Translations under genes and position numbers: made by a program | Source: Cyclobacteriaceae bacterium | GTDB lineage: Bacteria > Bacteroidota > Bacteroidia > Cytophagales > Cyclobacteriaceae | Length of the DNA stretch: 6,399 bases | Assembly: GCA_025455225.1 (NCBI GenBank) | Contig: JALOMY010000174.1 | Location: forward strand, 1-6,399 | Direction of reading: 5' to 3' | In this document: positions 1 through 5,119 of the stretch, in pieces | How positions within the stretch are numbered: position 1 is the first letter of the stretch | Layout: each line of letters starts with the position of its first letter | The notes under the pieces: model-generated | What the model was told of the DNA's origin: nothing | The model's input: only the letters and a program-made list of their open reading frames with translations | The model's database searches: none

Positions 1-81
1 TGGCTTGAATCGAATGAACTAAAAGTACGTGGCTATTGGGGGCCTCTTTGGAGAACCCAGACATGGAAACGGGTCTCCTAA
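1..81 (+). other. Possible 3' end of an upstream coding region (unidentified)
   Basis: Frame 1 is open from the left edge to a TAA at 79-81. It reads 26 codons ending in ...RGYWGPLWRTQTWKRVS, while the other two forward frames close within about 21 bases. I do not recognise the peptide. An open run of this length is expected by chance roughly a quarter of the time, so this is only a candidate C-terminus of a gene lying to the left. The 50-78 hairpin would overlap its end. The stretch could equally be plain intergenic leader. Confidence 0.2.
50..78 (+). repeat. Imperfect inverted repeat / hairpin in the sigma-factor leader
   Basis: GGAGAACCC (50-58) can pair with GGGTCTCC (71-78). This gives an eight-pair GC-rich stem with one bulged A and a 12-nt loop. 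It is not followed by a T-run, since the next bases are TAACCCCTAAATC, so it is not a classical intrinsic terminator. It could be a weak terminator or stability element for an upstream transcript, or a leader structure of the sigma-factor mRNA. Whether it has any function is inference. Confidence 0.3.
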
Positions 82-94
82 CCCCTAAATCAAC

Positions 95-110
95 ATTTTA
101 TCGATAAAAT
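95..110. promoter_or_regulatory. Perfect 16-bp palindrome, candidate operator upstream of the sigma factor
   Basis: ATTTTATCGATAAAAT is identical to its own reverse complement, and the symmetry breaks at the next base pair. It lies 42 bp before the sigma-factor ATG in the only substantial non-coding leader of the window. The right half overlaps TAAAATTG (105-112), a five-of-six match to the Bacteroidota -7 element TAnnTTTG, although no convincing -33 TTTG sits at the right distance. A dimeric regulator bound here could control the sigma/anti-sigma pair. The symmetry is seen; the operator role is inferred. Confidence 0.35.
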
Positions 111-152
111 TGTACATTGAATAAATAGCCGAGGTTACCCATAATCAAGCAA

Positions 153-713
153 ATGGTATTCAGGACAAGTGTAAGTAGTGAAAAAGAGATCTTTGAGCGA
201 ATCTGCAAGGGCGATGAGAAAGCGTTGGAGTACTTATATAAGAAGTACTATAGAATGATGACCAAAATGGTTATCACCAACAGTGGAACTGAAGAAGAAG
301 CCCGGGACATTTATCAGGACGCTCTGATTGTTTTCTGGCAAAAGGCAACATCCGGAAACCTGGTGCTGACTTCGAAAATCAGTACTTACATTTATAGCAT
401 CTGCCAGAATCTTTGGAGGAAAGAACTGGACAGAAAAAAACGATTATCCAATGAAGAAAAGGATATTTCGGTTATTGAAGATAAGGAATCAGAAGAACGT
501 AACAGAATTATTAATGAATGTATAAATAAACTGGATGAAACATGTCGGCAAGTTTTAATGTTTTACTATTTCGAGGAATTGTCAATGCAGGATATTGCAG
601 ACAAACTTGGATTTGCTAATACCGACACAGCCAAAACAAAAAAATACAAGTGTAAAAGGAAACTGGATGAATTAATTAAGACGCTATACTCCGAGCGTGA
701 TTTTTTAGATTAA
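153..713 (+). CDS. ECF-type RNA polymerase sigma factor (sigma-70 family)
   Basis: This 186-aa protein has the two-domain layout and length of an extracytoplasmic-function sigma factor, which directs RNA polymerase to a specific set of promoters. Region 2 covers about residues 15-97. It includes DIYQDALIVFWQK (52-64), the equivalent of the 'DivQetFlrlw' helix, and the -10 recognition stretch TYIYSICQNLWRKEL (78-92). A charged linker (98-120) follows. Region 4 covers about 124-176, with LDETCRQVLMFYYFEELS leading into the helix-turn-helix around MQDIADKLGF (145-154) and the basic tail AKTKKYKCKRKL (160-171), a form common in Bacteroidota ECFs. The start is well fixed: an in-frame TAG at 126-128 precedes it and 153 is the first ATG. 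No strong Shine-Dalgarno is seen, as is usual in this phylum. Three bases separate its stop from the next gene, an anti-sigma-like membrane protein, so the two are probably co-transcribed. The regulon cannot be told from the sequence. Confidence 0.93.
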   Translation: MVFRTSVSSEKEIFERICKGDEKALEYLYKKYYRMMTKMVITNSGTEEEARDIYQDALIVFWQKATSGNLVLTSKISTYIYSICQNLWRKELDRKKRLSNEEKDISVIEDKESEERNRIINECINKLDETCRQVLMFYYFEELSMQDIADKLGFANTDTAKTKKYKCKRKLDELIKTLYSERDFLD

Positions 714-716
714 CCT

Positions 717-1538
717 ATGATATCAGAAAAAGATTTTCAGTTGTTAGATGGCTATCTTCTGGATCAGTTGAATGAAACTGAGAAGGCAGAATTTGAACAG
801 CGATTGACTTCAGATCCGGAGTTAAAGCAAGAATACCTCTTTCAAAAAGAAGTAATCCAGGGTATTCGTACTAACCGAATACAGGAATTGAAAACCCTGC
901 TCAATAATGTGCCCGTAGGTACAGCACCTGGAATAGGTAGTTCATTCTCCATCAAACTACTTACCGGTGTACTCGTAACAGGAGCAATAGCTACTGGTAT
1001 CTATTTTTACATGAAGGAAGATAAGTCTGGTAATTCTTCCGATCAGACTAATACTTCACAAAGCAATATTCCCCCGGCATCTATTTCTGACAGCGTTTCA
1101 GATAATCAGTCTATTGAAGATGTTGAAGAACCTCAGAATATTCAAACGCCTCAGCCTTCAGTATTGGAAAAATCAAGGAAGGAGATAGTCAAATCAAACG
1201 AGGAAATTTCGGAAAGTACTAGACTTAAGGAGCAAGAAGCCCTGAAGATTGTTTCTTCAACTTTCGTAACCTCCTCAAGGGAAGTAATTACTGACAACTC
1301 TCAGGCTGCGCATAAGTTTCATTATAGTTTTAGAAACGGAAAACTTATTCTTTATGGGTCGTTTGATACGAATCAGTATCAGATCTTAGAATTCATTACT
1401 GCAAACAACCATATTTACTTCCTTCAGTATAAAATGGATTACTACCTTCTGGATGCTTCAGCCTCTGCTCCTACTCCACTGGCTCCGATCCAGGACAAAC
1501 AGTTGATCGAAAAAATGCGTGAATTAAGGAAGAAGTAA
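717..1538 (+). CDS. Anti-sigma-factor-like single-pass membrane protein
   Basis: The protein has 273 aa and no cysteines, so it lacks the HxxxCxxC zinc motif of ZAS anti-sigma factors. Residues 5-50 (LLDGYLLDQLNETEKAEFEQ, then LTSDPELKQEY) resemble the short helical segment at the N-terminus of many Bacteroidota anti-sigma factors. One transmembrane helix spans about 79-98 (IKLLTGVLVTGAIATGIYFY). Beyond it lie a low-complexity Ser/Thr/Gln/Pro/Glu-rich linker (about 102-170) and a C-terminal domain (about 198-272). That domain is rich in aromatic beta-type segments (FHYSFRNGKLILYGSF, YQILEF, HIYFLQYKMDYYLL) and ends in a PLAPIQDKQLIEKM-type helix. The likely topology is N-terminus in the cytoplasm and C-domain in the periplasm, which would let it sense an envelope signal and hold the adjacent sigma factor. 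Evidence for that pairing is position (3-nt gap), topology and the N-terminal similarity. The C-terminal domain is not one I can name. No TonB receptor or SusC/D gene follows. Confidence 0.72.
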   Translation: MISEKDFQLLDGYLLDQLNETEKAEFEQRLTSDPELKQEYLFQKEVIQGIRTNRIQELKTLLNNVPVGTAPGIGSSFSIKLLTGVLVTGAIATGIYFYMKEDKSGNSSDQTNTSQSNIPPASISDSVSDNQSIEDVEEPQNIQTPQPSVLEKSRKEIVKSNEEISESTRLKEQEALKIVSSTFVTSSREVITDNSQAAHKFHYSFRNGKLILYGSFDTNQYQILEFITANNHIYFLQYKMDYYLLDASASAPTPLAPIQDKQLIEKMRELRKK

Positions 1539-1557
1539 CCGGCATATTCTTCCAAAT

Positions 1558-1591
1558 AAAAGCCTTTGGGTTGTTTCCCGAAGGCTTTTTT
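1558..1591 (+). terminator. Intrinsic terminator after the sigma/anti-sigma pair
   Basis: AAAAGCCTT (1558-1566) pairs with AAGGCTTTT (1581-1589). The stem continues through a T-G wobble (1567/1580) and GGG/CCC (1568-1570/1577-1579), giving 13 pairs around a TTGTTT loop. It ends in a run of six T (1586-1591). It starts 20 nt after the stop of the anti-sigma-like gene and separates that unit from the ftsX operon. The A-rich left flank might allow some activity in the other direction, but there is no opposing gene. Confidence 0.92.
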
Positions 1592-1597
1592 AATTTG

Positions 1598-1605
1598 TAG
1601 ATTTG
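1598..1605 (+). promoter_or_regulatory. Candidate -7 promoter element of the ftsX operon
   Basis: TAGATTTG matches the Bacteroidota housekeeping -7 consensus TAnnTTTG at every defined base. It lies in the 20-nt gap between the terminator T-run and the ftsX ATG at 1612. The partner -33 element is poor: a TTG at 1571-1573, in the terminator loop, is 24 nt away, slightly more than the usual 17-23. If used, transcription would begin at or within a few bases of the ATG, giving an almost leaderless mRNA. The consensus match is seen; promoter function is inferred. Confidence 0.35.
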
Positions 1606-1611
1606 CGGTTT

Positions 1612-2490
1612 ATGCATAACAGCAACGCCAAAAAGAAGTTGGGAAGTTATCCGTCTATCGGTGTGATTGCCAGTATTACGTTGGCATTGTTCGTTTCTGG
1701 TATATTTGGAATACTGATTATCTACTCCCAACAACTGGAACGAATGGTGCGTGATCAGGTTCGTGTTCAGATCTATTTAAGAAATGGGTTAACCGATACA
1801 CAGCTTCTTCAGGTTGAGCGCAGCATTGAGTCAATGCCCTTTATTAATAAGAAAGATTCTCTGAAATTCGTATCACGGGATGAAGCTGCTGAACAGTTCA
1901 TCGCAGAAACAGGTGAAGATTTTAAGGAATTATTAGGCGAAAATCCACTTCACGATGCCTACCTGGTATCGATCGAACCTGATTATCACTCCCCGGCTAA
2001 GATGGTTACCGTTAAACAGGAGATTGAAAAAATTGGCGGTGTATACCAGGTATTCTATGTTGAAGGCTTGATTGAATCGATTAATAAAAATGTAACCCGT
2101 ATCAGCCTTGTACTTGGAGGAATTATAGCTATTCTACTAACGGCAGTAGTTTTACTGATCAATAATACAATACGCCTTGCCCTCTTTTCACAACGTTTCC
2201 TGATACGCAGCATGCAATTAGTTGGAGCCCGTTGGTGGTTTATCCAAAGTCCCTTTATTTGGAGAGCTTCAATCTATGGAATTATTGCCGGAATACTGGC
2301 ATCAGGTTCGTTATGGATTCTGATCCGGTATGCCAATCAAAAAATAGAAGATCTGGAAGCGTTAATGAACATGAATCAATTCATGATATTGGGTTTCGTC
2401 CTGATATCGTTAGGAGTGTTCGTAGCAATTCTTAGTACGTTACTGTCTATACAACGATATTTACGAATGTCACTGGATGAACTTTATTGA
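1612..2490 (+). CDS. ftsX: Cell division protein FtsX (ABC transporter-like permease)
   Basis: FtsX is the inner-membrane partner of the ATPase FtsE. The FtsEX complex acts at the division site and in other bacteria couples ATP hydrolysis to activation of peptidoglycan hydrolases. The 292-aa product shows the standard four-helix layout: a basic N-terminus (KKKLGSYPS, 7-15), TM1 about 16-39, an extracytoplasmic domain about 40-163, TM2 about 165-187, the conserved cytoplasmic loop (NNTIRLALFSQRFLIRSMQ then LVGARWWFIQSPF, 184-215), TM3 about 218-239 and TM4 about 256-280. I chose the ATG at 1612 over an in-frame TTG at 1603. The MHNSNAKKKLGSYPS start fits relatives, and the TTG overlaps the candidate promoter. 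ftsE is not adjacent; a separate location is common in this phylum as far as I recall. It is the first gene of a packed operon with cell-wall and housekeeping genes. Confidence 0.93.
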   Translation: MHNSNAKKKLGSYPSIGVIASITLALFVSGIFGILIIYSQQLERMVRDQVRVQIYLRNGLTDTQLLQVERSIESMPFINKKDSLKFVSRDEAAEQFIAETGEDFKELLGENPLHDAYLVSIEPDYHSPAKMVTVKQEIEKIGGVYQVFYVEGLIESINKNVTRISLVLGGIIAILLTAVVLLINNTIRLALFSQRFLIRSMQLVGARWWFIQSPFIWRASIYGIIAGILASGSLWILIRYANQKIEDLEALMNMNQFMILGFVLISLGVFVAILSTLLSIQRYLRMSLDELY

Positions 2491-2495
2491 ATAAC

Positions 2496-2705
2496 ATGGA
2501 AAGCAAACTTCCCTTTACAAAGAAAAACTACCAGGTGATGATCATCGGATTACTAATATTGATCCTCGGATTCACCATAATGTCCATTGATAAAGCAGAC
2601 TACGGTTTTGGATTCATGGGATTAACGCTCGGACCTATTATCGTTATGACCGGTTTCCTGATTGAAATTTTTGCCATATTATATCGCCCGAAAGAGAAGA
2701 AGTAA
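2496..2705 (+). CDS. DUF3098 family small membrane protein
   Basis: This 69-aa protein has two predicted membrane helices, about 12-29 (YQVMIIGLLILILGFTIM) and about 43-63 (LTLGPIIVMTGFLIEIFAIL). A short polar hairpin (IDKADYGFGF) joins them and both ends are lysine-rich. The opening LPFTKKNYQVMIIGL, the LTLGPIIVMTGF stretch and the closing EIFAILYRPKEKK match my memory of the DUF3098 family, a Bacteroidota group of unknown function. The loop is shorter than in many members. I took the ATG at 2496, 5 nt after the ftsX stop, rather than the TTG at 2487, which would overlap that stop and add only three residues. Its fixed place between ftsX and uppP suggests an accessory role in the divisome or envelope, but no function can be assigned. 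Confidence 0.83.
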   Translation: MESKLPFTKKNYQVMIIGLLILILGFTIMSIDKADYGFGFMGLTLGPIIVMTGFLIEIFAILYRPKEKK

Positions 2706-2720
2706 TCTTCAGCATTCTCA

Positions 2721-3515
2721 ATGTCTCTGATTCAAGCGATCATTCTTGCCATCATTGAAGGCCTCACTGAATTTTTACCGGTTTCATCCACTGGGCATAT
2801 CATCATTGGGTCGTCCGTAATGGCTATTTCAACATTACCCTTTACAAAAGTCTTTACCGTTGCAATTCAGTTCGGGGCAATTCTATCGGTGGTAGTACTG
2901 TATTGGAGAAAATTTATTCAATCATTCGCCTTTTACTTCAGTCTTTTAATAGCATTCATTCCGGCAGGCATATTTGGGTTTCTTTTGGTTGATTACATCA
3001 ATCAATTATTTGAACGGGTTGAAGTGGTAGGCTTTATGCTAATTATTGGCGGGATCATATTCTTATTCATTGATAGGCTTTTTAAAGAAAATGAAACCAA
3101 TTTTGATCAACGCATCACCCCACTGATTGCCCTGAAGATTGGGTTATTCCAATGCATAGCGATGATGCCAGGAGTTTCACGATCAGCCGCCACCATAATT
3201 GGTGGTCTTACACAAAAACTTAACAAACAAACGGCTGCAGAATTCTCTTTTTTCTTAGCTGTTCCTACCATGCTGGCAGCCTCTTTATATAATATGTATG
3301 GATTCATACAGGTGCATCAGAAATTTACAGGTGATGAAATATTTCTATTGATAGCCGGTAATGTGGTTGCTTTTAGTGTTGCAATAATTGCCATAAAATC
3401 ATTCATTCAGTTTTTAACGAAATACGGCTTTAAATTTTTTGGTTATTACCGGATCGTTGTCGGGACTATCCTTGTAATTCTTTATTATCTGGGAATCGAT
3501 TTGAAAATCATTTGA
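2721..3515 (+). CDS. uppP: Undecaprenyl-diphosphate phosphatase UppP (BacA)
   Basis: UppP removes a phosphate from undecaprenyl diphosphate. This regenerates the C55-P lipid carrier used for peptidoglycan and surface polysaccharide building blocks; high activity gives bacitracin tolerance. The 264-aa product is highly hydrophobic with about eight membrane segments, close to the roughly 270 aa of the family. Both signature motifs are intact. The first is EGLTEFLPVSSTGH (13-26), with Glu13, Glu17, Ser23 and His26 matching the E. coli active-site Glu17/Glu21/Ser27/His30. The second is MPGVSRSAATIIGGL (149-163), with Arg154 matching E. coli Arg174. Ala replaces the common Gly after SRS, a mild change. 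The ATG at 2721 begins the canonical MSLIQAIILAIIEG start, 15 nt after the DUF3098 stop. Its stop overlaps truB (TGATG). Confidence 0.96.
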   Translation: MSLIQAIILAIIEGLTEFLPVSSTGHIIIGSSVMAISTLPFTKVFTVAIQFGAILSVVVLYWRKFIQSFAFYFSLLIAFIPAGIFGFLLVDYINQLFERVEVVGFMLIIGGIIFLFIDRLFKENETNFDQRITPLIALKIGLFQCIAMMPGVSRSAATIIGGLTQKLNKQTAAEFSFFLAVPTMLAASLYNMYGFIQVHQKFTGDEIFLLIAGNVVAFSVAIIAIKSFIQFLTKYGFKFFGYYRIVVGTILVILYYLGIDLKII

Positions 3516-4174
3516 TGAATTCCGGGGAACCTGTTCTTGATAAAATATGGCTGATCAATAAGCCATACAACTGGACATCTTTTGATGTCGTTAATAAGCT
3601 ACGATCTGTTTTAAAAATCAAAAAAATAGGTCATACCGGTACCCTGGATCCATTGGCTACTGGATTGCTTATTATTTGCACCGGTAAATTGACAAAACAA
3701 ATTGAATCCTTTATGGGGTTTGAGAAAGAGTACACCGGTATCTTCGTCTTAGGCCAAACTTCTCCTTCCCACGATCTGGAAACAGAGTTATCAGAAAAAT
3801 CAGATGTCTCCCATGTTACAGAAGAAATGATCCAAGAGGCAGCCAATCAACTCACCGGTAAAATTCACCAATTACCCCCCCTGCATTCCGCCATTAAGAT
3901 CGGTGGTAAACGCGCTTATTCGTACGCCCGGAAAGGCAAAGAAATAAATCTTTCGCCACGACTGGTTGAAGTATCTGAATTCACAATTACCAAAGTAAGT
4001 TTGCCTCAAATAGAGTTTAAAATTGTTTGTTCAAAAGGCACCTACATACGCAGCCTGGTCCGTGACATCGGCCAGATTATTGGTGTTGGTGCATATCTTT
4101 CCCAACTTTGCCGTACCCGGATTGGATCTTATCGGTTAGAGGATAGTATTCAAATTGAAGAGGTTACTCTATGA
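3515..4174 (+). CDS. truB: tRNA pseudouridine(55) synthase TruB
   Basis: TruB converts U55 in the T-loop of tRNAs to pseudouridine. The 219-aa product carries, in order: the N-terminal LINKPYNWTSFDVVNKL (13-29); the catalytic GHTGTLDPLATGLL (39-52), where Asp45 is the nucleophile equivalent to E. coli Asp48; the KEYTGIFVLGQTSPSHDLET stretch (71-90); PPLHSAIKIGGKRAYSYARK (121-140); and the C-terminal SKGTYIRSLVRDIG (173-186) followed by CRTRIGSYRLED. It ends right after the catalytic fold, so the C-terminal PUA-like extension of the roughly 310-aa enterobacterial enzyme is absent. Short versions are usual in Bacteroidota. The ATG at 3515 overlaps the uppP stop by one base, and a TTG three bases earlier was rejected. 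Its stop overlaps the ribF start (ATGA), which implies translational coupling with both neighbours. Confidence 0.96.
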   Translation: MNSGEPVLDKIWLINKPYNWTSFDVVNKLRSVLKIKKIGHTGTLDPLATGLLIICTGKLTKQIESFMGFEKEYTGIFVLGQTSPSHDLETELSEKSDVSHVTEEMIQEAANQLTGKIHQLPPLHSAIKIGGKRAYSYARKGKEINLSPRLVEVSEFTITKVSLPQIEFKIVCSKGTYIRSLVRDIGQIIGVGAYLSQLCRTRIGSYRLEDSIQIEEVTL

Positions 4175-5115
4175 AGATTTACCATAGTTTAGATGACTTT
4201 GTAAAGCTCACGTATGCTGTAGTTACCAGCGGCACTTTTGATGGAGTACACATCGGGCATCAGAAAATTTTATCCAGATTAAAAGAAATAGCCGAACGAA
4301 ATGGTGGAGAAACCGTGGTAATTACGTTCTGGCCTCATCCACGGCTTGTTCTGTATCCGGAAGATACCTCCCTTAGGTTGCTTAATACATTCGAAGAAAA
4401 AGCTGAATTATTAAAAGAGCAGGGAATTTCCCACCTGATCCGGATTCCATTTACTAAAGAATTTTCCAACCTGACATCACATGAATTTATCTCAAGGATA
4501 CTGGTAAGCACCATTGGCACAAAGAAGCTTGTTATTGGTTACGACCATCGGTTTGGTCATAACCGTGATGGTAGTTTTGAAGAGTTGAAAGCCAACAGTC
4601 ATTTGTATGGTTTTGAAGTAGAGGAAATTCCTAAACAGGAAATTGATCAGGTTGCTGTAAGTTCAACGAAAATTCGTAAAGCACTGGAAAGCGGGGATAT
4701 TCATACCGCTAACCAATTACTCGGAAGACCTTATTCTATTAGCGGGCGCGTAGTCAAAGGAGATAAACTGGGACGTATCATTGGGTTTCCTACAGCCAAT
4801 ATCGAAGTTGATTCAAACCATAAGCTGATTCCAGCTGATGGCATCTATGCTGCAACAATTACCTATGAGCATGAACTATATCGGGGCATGCTCTACATCG
4901 GCAATCGCCCGACTGTTGGAGGCGGGCGACATTCAATTGAAATCAACATCTTCAATTTTGAAAAGGAAATTTATGGTGATTCGCTTACGATTCACATTTA
5001 CCAGCTAATTCGGCATGATTCCAGATTTACTGATTTGGAATCACTCAAATCTGCATTATACCGGGATAAAATAAAATCGGAAGAAATCCTGAATGCCATC
5101 CTGCCAAACAATTAA
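4171..5115 (+). CDS. ribF: Bifunctional riboflavin kinase / FMN adenylyltransferase RibF
   Basis: RibF phosphorylates riboflavin to FMN and then adenylylates FMN to FAD. The 314-aa product has the usual size and both domains. The N-terminal nucleotidyltransferase (about 12-180) carries GTFDGVHIGHQKIL (21-34, the HxGH ATP motif), TFWPHP (52-57), GYDHRFGHNRDG (123-134) and the KMSKS-like VSSTKIRKAL (163-172). The C-terminal riboflavin kinase domain (about 183-312) has GRVVKGDKLGRIIGFPTAN (192-210), PADGIYAA (221-228), GNRPTVGG (244-251) and EINIFNFEKEIYGD (257-270), where Glu257 fits the catalytic Glu. The start overlaps the truB stop by four bases. No FMN riboswitch is possible directly upstream because that space is truB coding sequence. 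It shares an operon with ftsX, uppP and truB, an arrangement of housekeeping genes without an obvious pathway link. Confidence 0.96.
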   Translation: MKIYHSLDDFVKLTYAVVTSGTFDGVHIGHQKILSRLKEIAERNGGETVVITFWPHPRLVLYPEDTSLRLLNTFEEKAELLKEQGISHLIRIPFTKEFSNLTSHEFISRILVSTIGTKKLVIGYDHRFGHNRDGSFEELKANSHLYGFEVEEIPKQEIDQVAVSSTKIRKALESGDIHTANQLLGRPYSISGRVVKGDKLGRIIGFPTANIEVDSNHKLIPADGIYAATITYEHELYRGMLYIGNRPTVGGGRHSIEINIFNFEKEIYGDSLTIHIYQLIRHDSRFTDLESLKSALYRDKIKSEEILNAILPNN

Positions 5116-5119
5116 AGAA

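Noticed and set aside
1603..1611. TTG start for ftsX three codons upstream of the ATG
   Set aside because: The ATG at 1612 gives the N-terminus expected for Bacteroidota FtsX, and the TTG lies in the candidate -7 element.
1471..1734. 87-codon open frame on the minus strand
   Set aside because: It runs across the terminator and antisense to two well-supported genes, and its peptide has no recognisable domain.
2232..2435. 67-codon plus-strand open frame inside ftsX
   Set aside because: It lies wholly within the conserved FtsX C-terminal half in another frame and has no domain.
2487..2495. TTG start for the DUF3098 gene overlapping the ftsX stop
   Set aside because: It adds only MNN before an ATG at 2496 that suits the family better.
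3107..3307. 66-codon minus-strand open frame inside uppP
   Set aside because: It is antisense to the conserved UppP active-site region, so it is a shadow of that gene. The same reasoning rejects minus-strand frames at 3631-3846 and 4335-4520.
3512..3514. TTG start for truB
   Set aside because: It is directly followed by an ATG that forms the usual TGATG stop/start overlap with uppP.
3635..3860. Four copies of ACCGGTA within 226 bp (3635, 3680, 3734, 3854)
   Set aside because: All are in the same reading frame and encode Thr-Gly (ACC GGT) in TruB. Protein sequence plus codon preference explains them.
4100..4171. FMN riboswitch upstream of ribF
   Set aside because: The stretch is truB coding sequence overlapping the ribF start, and none of the conserved FMN-element blocks are seen.
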